From Styela clava (taxonomy: Eukaryota; Chordata; Ascidiacea; Stolidobranchia; Styelidae): a stretch of DNA of 64,000 nt. The DNA is taken from positions 24,635,383 to 24,699,382 of the forward strand of contig NC_135252.1 of NCBI RefSeq assembly GCF_964204865.1, given 5' to 3'. This document shows, one piece after another, positions 44,406 to 54,836 of this stretch. The position numbers and the translations under genes are program-made. The notes beneath the pieces were generated by a model. That model had not been told where the DNA came from. It saw nothing but the letters and a program-made list of their open reading frames with translations, and did no database searches. Each line of letters begins with the position of its first letter. The stretch's first letter is position 1.

Positions 44406-45020
44406 TGGTCGTGAATTTTGGTTTTATTTTATTTCTTTTAAATTTTGTTTAATGTATGTTGTCAAGCTTTGTAGTTTCTCAGACATGTCCATTATTAAGT
44501 CATATCATAATTCAATCCAAGTGAAAAAGTATTCAACTGCTCTATTATTCACAGCTTTTTTTACACAACTTCTGCTGTAAAGGATTCAAGACATGGTAGT
44601 GATAGCAAGTTTCATCCATTTCCTAATTTTTTTGTTGCAATTATTTTCATACTAAACTTTGTTAAGTTTATATGAAACGTCATATATGATACATTATTAC
44701 TCGTATTTTTTGAATACTGACGCAATCCAGTCCTAACCTGGCTCCATTGAGAGACTTCCATGAAATCGATTCAAGCAGTGGCGAATCTAGGTTGCCATTT
44801 GGACAGGGGCACATAAAGGGCAAAGTTTTAATCGTAAAATGTTTCAATAAAATAATTTCAAATTGAAAGTAAAATGATTGAAACTCATATTTTTACTTGA
44901 ATAATAACATACGAGCATCCAAATTCAACAACAGTTGTTTGTTGAAAATCGTCAGTCATCGAGCCCAAGGGCGCATTTTTCAACTTTGCCATGCGTGCCA
45001 TTTTATGTAGATAGGCCACT
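44406..45020. other. Gene-free spacer
   Basis: AT-rich. One segment near 44775-45010 (GTGGCGAATCTAGGTTGCCA ... CCCAAGGGCGCATTTTTC) looks like a further TIR-type repeat, but I could not find a target duplication. Confidence 0.35.
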
Positions 45021-45450
45021 GGATTCAAGAGTCCTACTACACACTGACACAATATTTCTGTAACGTTTCGTCTGACCAGGGTCAGGCTTCCTCAGATATA
45101 CATAGTTCAAATATATATACGGTACATGTTTTTCAACAATATATCTTAAGTGATTCAAGCGTTTTGCAGCACACTGACACAATTATATTTCTGTAACGGT
45201 TCCATTACATTTGAACCCACGTACATTTGAACCCATGACAATTGCACCTGTATGCTATTGCACCTAGAGATTTTTTTTTGTTTTGCGGATATTTGAACCC
45301 ATACTAACCCTAACCCATGGGTTTTAGCACCCGCATATAGATTGAACCCGTGGATATACGCATGGGTTCAAATGTACATGGGTTCAAATGTACGGTCACC
45401 TTCTGTAACGCTTTATCTGACCAAAGTCTGACCTTCTCCGACAAGCATAT
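45021..45450. repeat. Tandem pair of PLE-type tail repeats, one carrying a MITE
   Basis: Two copies of GATTCAAG(A/C)GT..CACACTGACACAAT..TTCTGTAACG(T/C)TT start at about 45023 and 45152; a third is at 15318. The second copy is split by the MITE at 45198-45400. The first copy keeps the uninterrupted site TTCTGTAAC (45056-45064). The link to Penelope-like element tails is tentative. Confidence 0.6.
45198..45400. mobile_element. MITE with 9-bp target duplication, 203 bp
   Basis: Same family as 27913-28103: it begins GGTTCCATTACATTTGAACC and ends GGTTCAAATGTACGGTCACC. The perfect 9-bp duplication TTCTGTAAC lies at 45189-45197 and 45401-45409. Near its right end ATGGGTTCAAATGTAC is duplicated, which makes it longer than the other copy. 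Confidence 0.95.
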
Positions 45451-45710
45451 TTCAACTATTATGTCAACATGCCATTATTTTTGTTCATGTAGTATATATA
45501 AATAACCTGCTTTCGTTTTTGATTATACATAGTTAACTTTTCGACAATATGTCAAGAGTATTATTTTTTGAAATTTTGATTCGATTGCACTTTCAATCGA
45601 GGCTGCTTGCCAGACACGTGACAGAGCTTGCCAGCTGATTATCATTTTTAATTTCATTCTGTTGCAATTCACTTTACTTATTTAATTGTACATGGTGGTG
45701 TACATAGCTG

Positions 45711-46982
45711 ATTGTATCTCTGTGCATTGAAAATACACAGCTAAATGAGAATTGTGTGCAATTTTGTGATGTAGGATTTGAATTCCATATTTGTTTGAAA
45801 GTAGGGCCTGTATGACAAGGAATAATTACGGACGTGTTTTGGCTCAATCAGGATTATTTTGAATGTGGGTTACAGTAGCCAGAATACATAGAAAATAGCA
45901 GACTTCAGAGGCTATGTTTTGTTAATTTTGTGCATTTAACCTTTGGTAAATCGTGTCAATTCTGTTACTAGCAACTCCATTACAGGCGTATGCAACATTT
46001 TTTGTCGATGGGCCATATGCCCAAATTCAGACACATCTAGCTGGGCCACACAATAAATTTATTCATGCAGGATATGCAAGAAAAGAGAATGTGGCTATTG
46101 CTTTGCCTTGAAGCTAGGAGAACCTTGAGAAAAACTATTATGCTTGACGAGGAAAATCTGAGTGGGGCCAGATGGCTTGGGGGCCGCCTGTTGCACACCC
46201 CTGCTCTTCAATAACCCTCGTTTATTAAATCATTGAGAAATGACCCCCTCTGGTTTGAAGCGTTAGGTTTACCAACTATGTTGGCATCTCTGGTCAAATC
46301 ACATGCCACCTCAACCAGAGTAATAAGTTGGGTGGGCAAAGCCAATCCTGAAAGATTCCGGGCCGTTAACATTTGGGGTTATTTTCATGGATTTTTAACG
46401 GAAATTTAGATCCATAAAAACTATGCTTGTAACTACATAGCTGCTTGTATCTATGTGCTTTAAAAACACACAGCTAGATGAGAATTGTGTGCATATTCAT
46501 TTGAAATGAGGGAAGGAATAATTATCAAAAATTCTCTTGTGGCCCGCCTTGAATCATTCTGACAGTGGGATGTTAGGGTCACAGTAGCCAGCATACATAA
46601 AAATTTTCAACTTTGAAGACATGTTTTGCTAATTTTGCGCAGTTGAATCGTTTAAGACCTTACGTCAATCGTGTCAAATCTGTTACTAGAAACTCCATAA
46701 CAGGGGTGTGCATCATTTTTTGTCAGTGGGCCATATACCCAACCCCAGATATTCAGCCTTGCCACACTGCTTAGCCTTGAAGCAATAAACCATTGGGCAA
46801 AACAAACAAAGATTTAACGCAGTGACGAGCGCAGAAAACTTCATGTGTTTTACTTACGTGAGTGGCTGGCAGCATGTTGCACGCTCTCCGCTTAATAATA
46901 ACGTTGTGTACTTCTGCATTAAGTGATTCAGAAATGACATCCCTCTGGTTTGAGGCCATAGATTTAATAACTATGTTGGCAT
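45711..46982. repeat. Diverged tandem duplication, two units of about 0.55-0.6 kb
   Basis: Unit 1 (about 45711-46287) and unit 2 (about 46434-46982) share, in order, TACATAGCTG.TTGTATCT, GATGAGAATTGTGTGCA-type sequence, ACAGTAGCCAG.ATACATA, CTGTTACTAG.AACTCCAT.ACAGG and AACTATGTTGGCAT. Each unit contains a CAGGGGTGTGC-type MITE at the same position, so the MITE was present before the duplication. Confidence 0.8.
45983..46203. mobile_element. hAT-like MITE with CAGGNGTRTGCA ends, 221 bp
   Basis: The ends CAGGCGTATGCAACATTTTT and, inverted, CAGGGGTGTGCAACAGGCGG pair. It is related to 37310-37613 and, in unit 2 of the local duplication, to a copy beginning at 46701. Target flanks ctccatta/ctcttcaa are poor (4 of 8), so it is old. 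Confidence 0.75.
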
Positions 46983-47080
46983 TAGGATGCACATTTTCAG
47001 CAGACGCAAGTGAGTTGGATGAAACATATCAATGGGCCGGATCTGTCCCTCGGGTTGTAATTAGCCTACTCCTGGACTAG
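46701..47080. repeat. Second, larger copy of the CAGGGGTGTGCA MITE
   Basis: It begins CAGGGGTGTGCATCATTTTT. A GGGCCGGATCTGTCCCTCGG block at about 47034-47053 is the likely opposite subterminal region. It differs internally from the unit 1 copy, with extra sequence. Confidence 0.55.
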
Positions 47081-47371
47081 ATTTTCTAAGCTAAATACGA
47101 GTCGCTATCACAATGTTCACAAGATTGAAACCACAGTTCAAAATAAATTATCTATTGGTATATTTTACCACCCGACCCAGATCAAATATCATATATACAC
47201 TTGCCAATTTCTGCTCCATTTTTAATTATATTACCGTAATTCGAGGATAGAAACATGTTAAAATAGAATTTCGGAAAAGTGGAATCGTGAGCAGAGAATT
47301 TCTATATTTTCAGGCCAAGATCCCCCAACCCACACTTTCCACATAGAAAGTAATCATGGATTCTTATATAG

Positions 47372-47620
47372 CTGTGTTGTCCAACCAGAGCAGTTAGCGG
47401 CGGCCACTTCAGTTTGCATAATACTCTCCGTTCTTCCTAGTTTCATTACTTATTAAGGTTGTTTTCACTTTGTTGAGCATGAATTGTTTGAACATGGTAG
47501 AATTCGGAATCTACCAATAAAAGTAACACTATAAATACTACTGTAATCATGAACAGGGAGGTTATAAGTGCTTCAAGACTCTGGAGGGGGGCACGAGTCA
47601 TAAAAAGTTGGGAACCACTG
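47372..47620. mobile_element. hAT-like MITE, 249 bp
   Basis: The right end AAAAGTTGGGAACCACTG and left end CTGTGTTGTCCAACC are inverted repeats. Flanks ttatatag (47364-47371) and ttatatat (47621-47628) match at 7 of 8. The core matches the repeats at 4000-4235 and 39278-39600 in inverse orientation. Confidence 0.8.
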
Positions 47621-47684
47621 TTATATATGCTTTCCTCTCCCCCTAAGGACCTTTGAAAAATTGCGCAATGTACCATAATTTAAA

Positions 47685-48788
47685 TCAAGTCAATCCAACC
47701 ATGCTTCGAAGCTCATTCCAATTTTTTTGGGCAGTTTCTTTCGCTTTAGTCGTGCCTTCGGACAATACAGTTTCAAGATGCTCCCTATCGCCCACTAGCT
47801 TCTCATATTCAGCTCGAATCGGTCTTATATGATCAATAACTGCTTCCGCAACTGCCATTTTATATTGCCCAGTATCCAGGCCCTCTTCCTCGGAACGAGA
47901 ACAAATTTCATTAACCGTTAAATCAGTCATACTTGAATGAATCTGGATCAAGTTCGCGACCCCTGGCCTTCGTATAGGGTCATAGGTCACGGCTGAAGTG
48001 TTATCAGTGACTGCTTTTTTAATTTTATTCCATATTTGGTCATCGGAATCGTCAAGGTTAATCCGACTGAGTTCATGACCTTGACTTTTACTCATTTTAG
48101 AAAACGGATCTCGTAATGATAAAATTTTCGTGCAATTTTCATCTATTAGTGTCACAGGTTCGGGAAAAAATGTTCCGAATCGGTTATTAAATTTTCGAGC
48201 AATATCCTGGCACAATTCCAAATGTTGGGTTTGGTCGTTACCCACAGGGACATGAGTAGCTTTATATAATAGTATATCAGCACACTGCAATACGGGGTAC
48301 GTGAAAAGTCCCAAATTAGCGGCATTCCGCGTAGATTTCGATTTCTCTTTCCATTGGATCATATTTTTCAAAGTGTTTTGTTGCACAATGCAACTCAATA
48401 ACCATGACAACATAACATGTTCTTTGATTTCTGATTGTTTGAAAACAATGCTCCTTTTGGGGTCAATCCCGCATGCTAGTAATGTCGCTACCATGCTCAA
48501 AACTTTCTCGCAGATTTTTTCTTCGTGTGGGATTGTCAGGGCGTGTAAATCAACAATGGAAAAGTAAATTTCATTTTCTTCTTTTTGTAAATCCACCCAT
48601 TGTTTTATAGCTCCAAGGTAGTTTCCCAGATGGGGAATCCCCGTCGGTTGGATTCCGGAAAACACCACTTTTGGAGATTCTTTCACATCTTCACTGAAAT
48701 TTCTTCTTTGCGTAGTAATTCTATGTAAAAGTTTTTTTCTAAAAAATCTATGGTGTGTCCTGCGTAACATTTTGTAAGTAGAACTCAA
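47685..48788 (-). CDS. WARS2: Mitochondrial tryptophan--tRNA ligase
   Basis: A single-exon frame of 367 residues, close to the human enzyme (360). A basic, Arg-rich leader (about 1-35, RRTHHRFFRKKLLHR) suits a mitochondrial presequence. The class I Rossmann core has the HIGH-type motif PHLGN (52-56), the tryptophan-pocket motif VGNDQTQH (182-189) and KMSKS (231-235). It charges mitochondrial tRNA-Trp using ATP. Two starts are possible, Met1 and Met7; I keep the first because both leave the presequence intact. Its neighbour EIF2A is on the same strand, 2.5 kb upstream of this gene, with MITEs between them. No intron interrupts the frame. Confidence 0.96.
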   Translation of the reverse strand: MSSTYKMLRRTHHRFFRKKLLHRITTQRRNFSEDVKESPKVVFSGIQPTGIPHLGNYLGAIKQWVDLQKEENEIYFSIVDLHALTIPHEEKICEKVLSMVATLLACGIDPKRSIVFKQSEIKEHVMLSWLLSCIVQQNTLKNMIQWKEKSKSTRNAANLGLFTYPVLQCADILLYKATHVPVGNDQTQHLELCQDIARKFNNRFGTFFPEPVTLIDENCTKILSLRDPFSKMSKSQGHELSRINLDDSDDQIWNKIKKAVTDNTSAVTYDPIRRPGVANLIQIHSSMTDLTVNEICSRSEEEGLDTGQYKMAVAEAVIDHIRPIRAEYEKLVGDREHLETVLSEGTTKAKETAQKNWNELRSMVGLT

Positions 48789-49350
48789 AAAAAAGAAGAA
48801 GAAAAAATTCGTTATTCTAAATGTCTAATGAATTAATTAAATTTGATCGAAAATTGAAATGATGGTGTTCCAAAAAAGAGACAAAACACTTAAATATACA
48901 TGGATATGATGTTGAAATTGTCACATAATGGTGCAGTTCAAAATTCGCAAATTTAAGAGGATCGCTAGAGAATAGAGCAAGGTATAAATTCATTATTAGC
49001 CTCTTAGGAGACTGCACTCTTTTCAAGTGTGGAAACATTCACTACTGCTTCTGAACAGGGGTGGCCTAAACGAATCTAATATTCGAATACATTCAAAAAT
49101 GGTTATATTCATTTAGTCAATTTGTTATTTGAAAATGTCTTTCCAAGCATTTATCATTTTATGATAGACAAAAAAAAAAGTTAGTTAACTTCTGACAGAA
49201 TAAAAGAGAATACCAATTGAATAATGTTTTTCTCAAATATTCTGCCTGACCAAATTTGAATTCTATGAATTTACAATTGTCTCGAAGAATTTCTCTTGTG
49301 GAAGAGACTCATTTCAGAATGTATTCAATATTTCATATTCGAAAAGATTA
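48789..49350. other. WARS2 upstream region
   Basis: Probable promoter and leader of WARS2. A run GAAAAGAAGAAGAAAAAA-like sequence lies just upstream of the ATG on the plus strand (48788-48808). Near 49058-49160 is AATCTAATATTCGAATAC, resembling the interior of TAGGG-type hAT elements. No gene. Confidence 0.4.
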
Positions 49351-49358
49351 TTTTAGAA

Positions 49359-49648
49359 CAGAAGTGGGCACGGTTTTTAAATTAGGGGGCCAAAAATTTT
49401 GCCCACCTAGACTGGCATGCAAGTATGACATAAAGAGTTACATTTTATGAACAATGTTTACAGTGTTACAAAGCAAAGGTGGAAAACATTGAGCCTCGTG
49501 CCAAAACTAAAATAAATCGCAATCTCAACAAATTCCTTAAGCTATTTTTAACTAAAACATCAAAATTTGGTTTTAGTTTGCCTGTGGCAGCATCAGGCGG
49601 GCCAGATTGAATTAACAAGCGGGCTGGATTTAGCCCGTGGTTTGTCTG
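49359..49648. mobile_element. hAT-like MITE with GTGGGC/GGGCC ends, 290 bp
   Basis: It starts CAGAAGTGGGCACGGTTTTT; the right end, inverted, reads CAGACAAACCACGGGCTAAA. Flanks ttttagaa (49351-49358) and ttttaaaa (49649-49656) match at 7 of 8. An inverted relative lies at about 58364-58683. Confidence 0.85.
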
Positions 49649-49656
49649 TTTTAAAA

Positions 49657-50244
49657 TGTATTTGGGATTATTCGGTACTGACCATTCTTGGTTTTGAATG
49701 TTATGATAGAATTAAAATTAAAGATTTACAGAAGTGAAAGCAGTGCTCAAATATATGGACAAAAATCAGTGTGTGATCCTCGGTATCACAAAATTTGGGA
49801 AAGAAATAACATTAATGAACTTCCAGGAGGACAGGAGGTACTACCATTTTCAACCACAGAAAATTTCAAAGCGATAGGATTGAGTAGATGAAAATGGACC
49901 GTCAACAAAATGAATTATTGGGTGTATAAAATTAGGTTGGACCAGCTTTTCCCAAACATGTACTACGGTAAGTATGCAGTACAGTAAGAAATAACATTAA
50001 TGAACTTTCAGAAGGCACTACGGTCATTAATAAACCACAGGAATTTTCAAAACGAAACGACAACAATATGAATAATTGAGTGTCCAATTAGTTTAGACAA
50101 AAATTGAGAATTTAAGAAAACGGGAAAAATTTTACCAGCCCGACCAACCAAAACTTAAGTTTAAAGAATATTGGAATTAAATGCATTCAGAAGAGAGCAA
50201 TGCTGAAATAGACAGGCACTCGAAAAATGCCATTTTTTACATCC
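49657..50244. other. Gene-free interval with a local repeat
   Basis: The segment AAGAAATAACATTAATGAACTT occurs at about 49800 and 49987, followed each time by GGA/GAAGG...ACTAC and (T)AATTATTG(G/A)GTGT. This is a diverged tandem duplication of about 187 bp. No gene recognised. Confidence 0.45.
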
Positions 50245-50252
50245 CTCCACAC

Positions 50253-50541
50253 CAGTGGTTCTCAAACTTATAAGCTGCACCCACGTTTTAGAATTTGTCA
50301 AGTCTGGCACCCCACCTCAAAAATAACTAGCTAACAATAAGCTACAAATAACAGATAGTAAAGCGAGAGTATGTTTTATTCAAAAAACACGTTAAAAAAT
50401 TTGGAATGGAACATAAATATCCAAAATAAGGCGGGCAAGATCAAATCTAACAAATGTTTTTATTTTGAATTTGCTCCACGCCCCCTTTAAGAACTGTCTA
50501 TGCCCCCTTGTGTGGCGCGCCCCATCGTTTGAGAACCACTG
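50253..50541. mobile_element. hAT-like MITE with CAGTGGTTCTCAAAC ends, 289 bp
   Basis: The ends CAGTGGTTCTCAAACTTATA and, at the right, TCGTTTGAGAACCACTG are inverted repeats. Flanks ctccacac (50245-50252) and ttctagac (50542-50549) share 5 of 8, an eroded duplication. Confidence 0.85.
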
Positions 50542-50549
50542 TTCTAGAC

Positions 50550-51330
50550 CAAGACACTAATTATACAGTCAGCAAAAACAAATGAATCAAAAATTTTCAA
50601 ACAATTTAGTAGCATCAAATGATGAATGACTATTTTCATATAACGTTTTCACTTTGACCATGACTTTGTATAAGCAGAAATACTATCTTTGGACATACTG
50701 AAATCTTTTTGATTTGATGCTGCCCCCGTAATATGGGCATGAACTTCAAGGTCAATATAGAACTCTAAAGGAAACTGATCCAACAGTGTTACGTGCCCCA
50801 CTAAAATGCCAAGAGCCTTCCAGAACACATATAAAATATTCAAGAAAAGAGTATACAAGGCCAAATAATATCAAAAAAATTTTCAAATCGCACATTATTA
50901 TACTCCCCTGAAGATTTCCCAAAGTTTCAAACACGATTCTCATTCATAGGCATTTCGTAAAAGTTTGCTAACCCAGGGGTGTCATGGAGCCCATGAAGAG
51001 GTTGCCCATTATTTACAGAACCCCTAAATAAATTTATAAAAATTATTACCGCCTTTTTGCCACATTTCAACGCTACCGTTGTCGAATTTTATTAATGCTG
51101 TGATTGCTTCTTTGGACAGTTACAAAATTAGCCAAGTCAGCATTTTAACGAGTAAACGAATAGCTTGCAGAGCCCATAGGTTTCTCTCACAGAGCCCTGG
51201 GGGTCCATATGGAGCACTTCAAGGACGAATATGCTAGCCCAACAAAGGAAAAAATATATAAGTAAGCATTATGATCAGATTGCTCGATATGAATTTTAGA
51301 ATTTGCACCAACATTGGGAATTCCCCTAGT
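50550..51330. other. EIF2A 3' flank and spacer
   Basis: Presumed EIF2A 3' untranslated region at the right. A minus-strand AATAAA lies at 51093-51088, about 240 bases after the stop. A repeat-like segment (GGGTGTCATGGAGCCCATGAAG ... CAGAGCCCTGGGGGTCCA) at about 50975-51215 may be a further degraded TIR element. Confidence 0.35.
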
Positions 51331-53127
51331 TTAACCCAATTCAAGTTCCCTCAACTGAGCTCTCAAATCGCTTTCAGTTGCAATTTTCTCAATTTGGTTT
51401 TTCTCGAGCCGTTTTCCTTCGATTTGTTGAACTTTCAATTTTTCAATTGTTTGAATCTTCTTGCGTAAATTCTTGATCTTTTTCTCAATTTCTCCACCTG
51501 GTGGTGCTGTTGTTTTTGCTTGCTGTCCTTTTTTGTCATCACTATTACTCAGCAAATATTTTGCCATGGCAACAGCATCTCGCTGACTCGACGTTAAATT
51601 ACTTGCCGGCTGCTGCACTTGTTGCTCTTTCTTCTTCTTTGCTTCTCTCTTTTTCTTATTTTTGAGCGCAGACTTTGAAAGATTTTGTTCCGCTTGAGCT
51701 ATCTCTTCTTCGTCTTGTTTGAACTTGGATGCGTCATAGTCAGAGCGCCCTCTAGCGTGAGGAGGAACATATGATTGCGGTTTCGATGCATTTAGTCCCA
51801 CTTTTGGGGCCGATACGCCCCCAATTTTGATAACCGGCATTTTGAAAGAACCCTCTGGGAAATTTTGCCATAAAACTTCATGAAGTTCATTTTCCCATTT
51901 TTTCTCCACTAGGGGTGCACTACGTGAATAGTTCCATATTTTATAACCATTGTTAACCCTCAACCTAGGAGTCGTTGTCGCGGTGATAAAATGCACCCCA
52001 TCTGGACACCATTCAAGTTGAGTTGTATCTGGCGCCTCCAACTGGCCAATTTGCTTTATACCTTTAGAGTCGTTATGCCATACTTCTATGTTTCCCCGCA
52101 AATTTCCAAACCCAGCCAATAGCAATATATTGCCTTGCGGGTTGTATACGCACATATTCTTCGGGGAAGGACCAAAGTCATGTAAAATATTACATTTGTG
52201 GTTGAATATGCTTGCTTTCGCAGGCATGAATCCGTATGTAACACAGAATCTTGTCGAATCCGGGTCCCAAGCGACGTCATATATCGGGCCATTTTTTGGT
52301 AGTTGCACAATCGATGTATCTCCATTACAACTCATGTAATGTAATGACTGCTCTCCGTAGTACGATGCACCCGTTGTATCAACTTCTGTGGCTGCACGAA
52401 TTAAAATTGCAGTACCTTTTTGATTCCACGTGATTTTCACTGTATCAGCTTTAAAAAAACTTTTGCTCGCTATCACGTCATCTCGCTCAAATTTAGGATA
52501 GTTGAATATCTTCACCGACGATGGTGCACCTTTAGCTCCACGGACAAAGCATGCAACCCGATGCGGACTTGTTGTCGTTGGCGATAAACTAAAATTTTCT
52601 AACTTGTCAATGTGTAGTTTTGTGACGACGTCGTTAAAATTATTTCCAGCGTAAAAAAATATGTTATTTGTCATCAAACGAGCACAAACAGACGCATCGC
52701 CAAACCAGACCGGACTCCAAAGCGACTGAGATTTTTGTTTTATTTCAGCTAAGCAGTCCCAAGTTGCCGTATCCCAAATTTTCAAATTCTTTTTCCCCTC
52801 TGGGAGTTCTTTTGACGTGAAAAACGGCTCCAAAGTGCACAGAATTTTGTCGTCCGGAGAAAAATGAAGGCCGCACGTTTTCGCCAGTGGTAAAGTCACT
52901 AGTTCTTTTAACGTCACGGTGTTATAAACATAGGTTTTCTCACTATCACAATACACGAACATGAATCCTTTGTTGCTAAATTTCATTGCACGGCATGGTT
53001 TATTCGGTGGAGCATGCAACGATCGTGCTGTCATTTTCTCTTCAGAGAATTGAACTTCTGGATTCCACTCGGATAAAATTAAAGAGTGTTCCCCTTTACC
53101 ACGAAACACCAATAAAGGTAAATCCAT
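51331..53127 (-). CDS. EIF2A: Eukaryotic translation initiation factor 2A
   Basis: A single-exon frame of 598 residues (human 585). The first about 430 residues form the WD-type beta-propeller. Family blocks include KSFFKAD, TGASYYGEQ, QLPKNGPIYDV, YGFMPAKA.IFN, LAGFGNLRG and RLRVNNGYKIW. A disordered linker with the short motif YVPPHARGRSDYD follows, then the conserved LSKSALKNKKKREAKKKKEQ basic stretch and a C-terminal coiled coil (KKIKNLRKKIQTIEKLK ... LEKNQIEKI). EIF2A delivers initiator Met-tRNA to the 40S subunit in a GTP-independent way and supports initiation at non-AUG codons and under stress. It is cytosolic. The chosen ATG at 53127 gives the expected N-terminus. The absence of introns is unusual for this gene in vertebrates and may reflect a compact genome or retroposition; conservation argues that it is functional. 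Confidence 0.97.
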   Translation of the reverse strand: MDLPLLVFRGKGEHSLILSEWNPEVQFSEEKMTARSLHAPPNKPCRAMKFSNKGFMFVYCDSEKTYVYNTVTLKELVTLPLAKTCGLHFSPDDKILCTLEPFFTSKELPEGKKNLKIWDTATWDCLAEIKQKSQSLWSPVWFGDASVCARLMTNNIFFYAGNNFNDVVTKLHIDKLENFSLSPTTTSPHRVACFVRGAKGAPSSVKIFNYPKFERDDVIASKSFFKADTVKITWNQKGTAILIRAATEVDTTGASYYGEQSLHYMSCNGDTSIVQLPKNGPIYDVAWDPDSTRFCVTYGFMPAKASIFNHKCNILHDFGPSPKNMCVYNPQGNILLLAGFGNLRGNIEVWHNDSKGIKQIGQLEAPDTTQLEWCPDGVHFITATTTPRLRVNNGYKIWNYSRSAPLVEKKWENELHEVLWQNFPEGSFKMPVIKIGGVSAPKVGLNASKPQSYVPPHARGRSDYDASKFKQDEEEIAQAEQNLSKSALKNKKKREAKKKKEQQVQQPASNLTSSQRDAVAMAKYLLSNSDDKKGQQAKTTAPPGGEIEKKIKNLRKKIQTIEKLKVQQIEGKRLEKNQIEKIATESDLRAQLRELELG

Positions 53128-53483
53128 ACTGAATGATTAATTGTAGTGAACCTTGATGAAATTTCAAAAAAAGCTCGTCAACAGTGCATGAAAATCGAAT
53201 AGGGAACTATTTTGCTTTTGAGAATGAATTTAAGGGTAATAGGATGTTCAGGTTTATCACAGGAGAGAGTGAAGCCAATAGGATTAGGAAGGACTTTACA
53301 TTGCATTATGGGGAACCACGGCCTCTCATCTCTACATCTGGTTAATGTCGGGTATGGGATTAGTTAGCCAGTTTCTGTTTTACTTGCATCATTTTTCAAA
53401 AGTGAAATACTTCTTCACTACTGAACTATCTGACTGTGCAGACAGATGAATGGAATTAATGTCAATATTGTATTTTTGTGCAG
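53128..53483. other. EIF2A upstream region with SINE fragment
   Basis: EIF2A promoter region. A 5'-truncated SINE fragment (about 53235-53375, with GGGGAACCACGGCCTCTCAT and GTCGGGTATGGGATTAGTTA) lies about 110 bp from the gene start. Confidence 0.5.
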
Positions 53484-53638
53484 GATTTAGACCAACTGAC
53501 CAAACAACAACGAAGTGGGATATACTGAATGTTGATAATAACTCCACCATTATATTAAATGATTACAATACTCAAGACAAATACATAGAACTGTATACAG
53601 GTATAACAGGAAAGTCAGAAAAGTTGCCAAAACTTTAA
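53484..53638 (+). CDS. Possible terminal exon, unidentified gene
   Basis: TGTATTTTTGTGCAG|GATTTAGACC (acceptor AG at 53482-53483) is a plausible splice acceptor. It is followed by an open frame of about 51 codons ending TAA at 53636-53638 and an AATAAA at about 53663-53668. The peptide (FRPTDQTTTKWDILNVDNNS at its start) is hydrophilic and not recognised. No upstream exon could be identified, so this may be chance. Confidence 0.2.
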
Positions 53639-53668
53639 ATTAGGTCTAAAACATTTTAAAAGAAATAA

Positions 53669-54810
53669 ACTAAGTGTAAATACAAAATTTCTTGCTCCCA
53701 AAACAAGTCAATTGAACTGATCTTTATGATAAAGTCCTCTTATCGAATAAACACTTTTTTTCCTCTCTAACTTCCACTTTGAAACCGTAACTTTCGTCTG
53801 TAAGTAATCTTGTCAGCAAGATTTAGCCATGATTTAGCAACGTAACAGACGTGCATAAATATCCCAGCGAAGTTACGATACAAATTATTTCAAATAATTA
53901 CTCGTTCGATTCTTTTACAATCTCTATTTTTCTTTTTAAATATTAAGAAATTTATTATCGTATATTCAATTAATCGATTCAAAGAAAAGGCAAGTTATAC
54001 TGCTTAATAATTTTGCCAAGGGTAATCATAAACTTTTAGAAAATACATAACGCATCGTATCTTCACGTATTTTGTTCGCACGTGTCTGCAAACTCCTTCA
54101 TGTATGTGTATGACCGATACAGACGATTGAAGATGAAAAGCCTTATGAACGAATGGGATATCGACGATCATACATGACGTACATATGAGGTTTATTCGTG
54201 AAAAACGTCCAAGTCAATCGTTTTGTTATGGCATTAAAGAAAATAACATAACATGAACAAATGGAAAAGCAAAATGCTTAGTTGACAAAGTTGATGCTAT
54301 GACATGAATAAGTATAAGTTTATTTCGACTCCATAATCAGAATAATAAGCAATATGATAATTGATAATAACAAAATAAAATTCATAAAAATAATAAAATA
54401 AATGAAACTGATAATAGAATCGCGAGAGCAACCTACGGTTTTAGAACAGATTTTAGAAAAACAAAATGCTTAGTTGGCGAAGTTAATGGTATGAAATGAA
54501 TAACTATGTATGTATGTCTTCTATTCGTCTCGTAATGGTAAATATAAGCTGAAGTTGTACCTCTTCTGACATGTATTCAAAAAACGTTACTAATACAGAC
54601 AGTTGTGCTAGAATGAAAATTGATAACCAGATGGGTCGGGGTGAAATATACAAATGGGCTGGCTATCCGCACGAGAGGCCGTGGCTGGTCACATGATCAA
54701 GCCGTTTTATTGACACTTCAAAAGGAAATCTTTACATATCCTGGAGAAAACTAAACTTTTATTGGTACGCACGGACCCCCCAAAAACATTGAAAGCGCGC
54801 TGTTACCTAA
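53669..54810. other. Gene-free interval
   Basis: An A-rich retroposon-like segment (about 54306-54440, AAGTTTATTTCGACTCCATAATC) is shared with 23149 and 40565. A partial (TATG) repeat with TCTTCTATTCGTCTCGTAA lies at about 54505-54535. An inverted SINE fragment lies at about 54640-54745. No gene. Confidence 0.4.
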
Positions 54811-54836
54811 ACACACACACACACACACACACACAC
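54811..54836. repeat. (AC)13 microsatellite
   Basis: Thirteen uninterrupted AC dinucleotides. Confidence 0.97.

Noticed and set aside
46862-47080. 72-codon plus-strand frame in the duplicated region
   Set aside because: It lies within the CAGGGGTGTGCA MITE copy and is disrupted in the paralogous unit.
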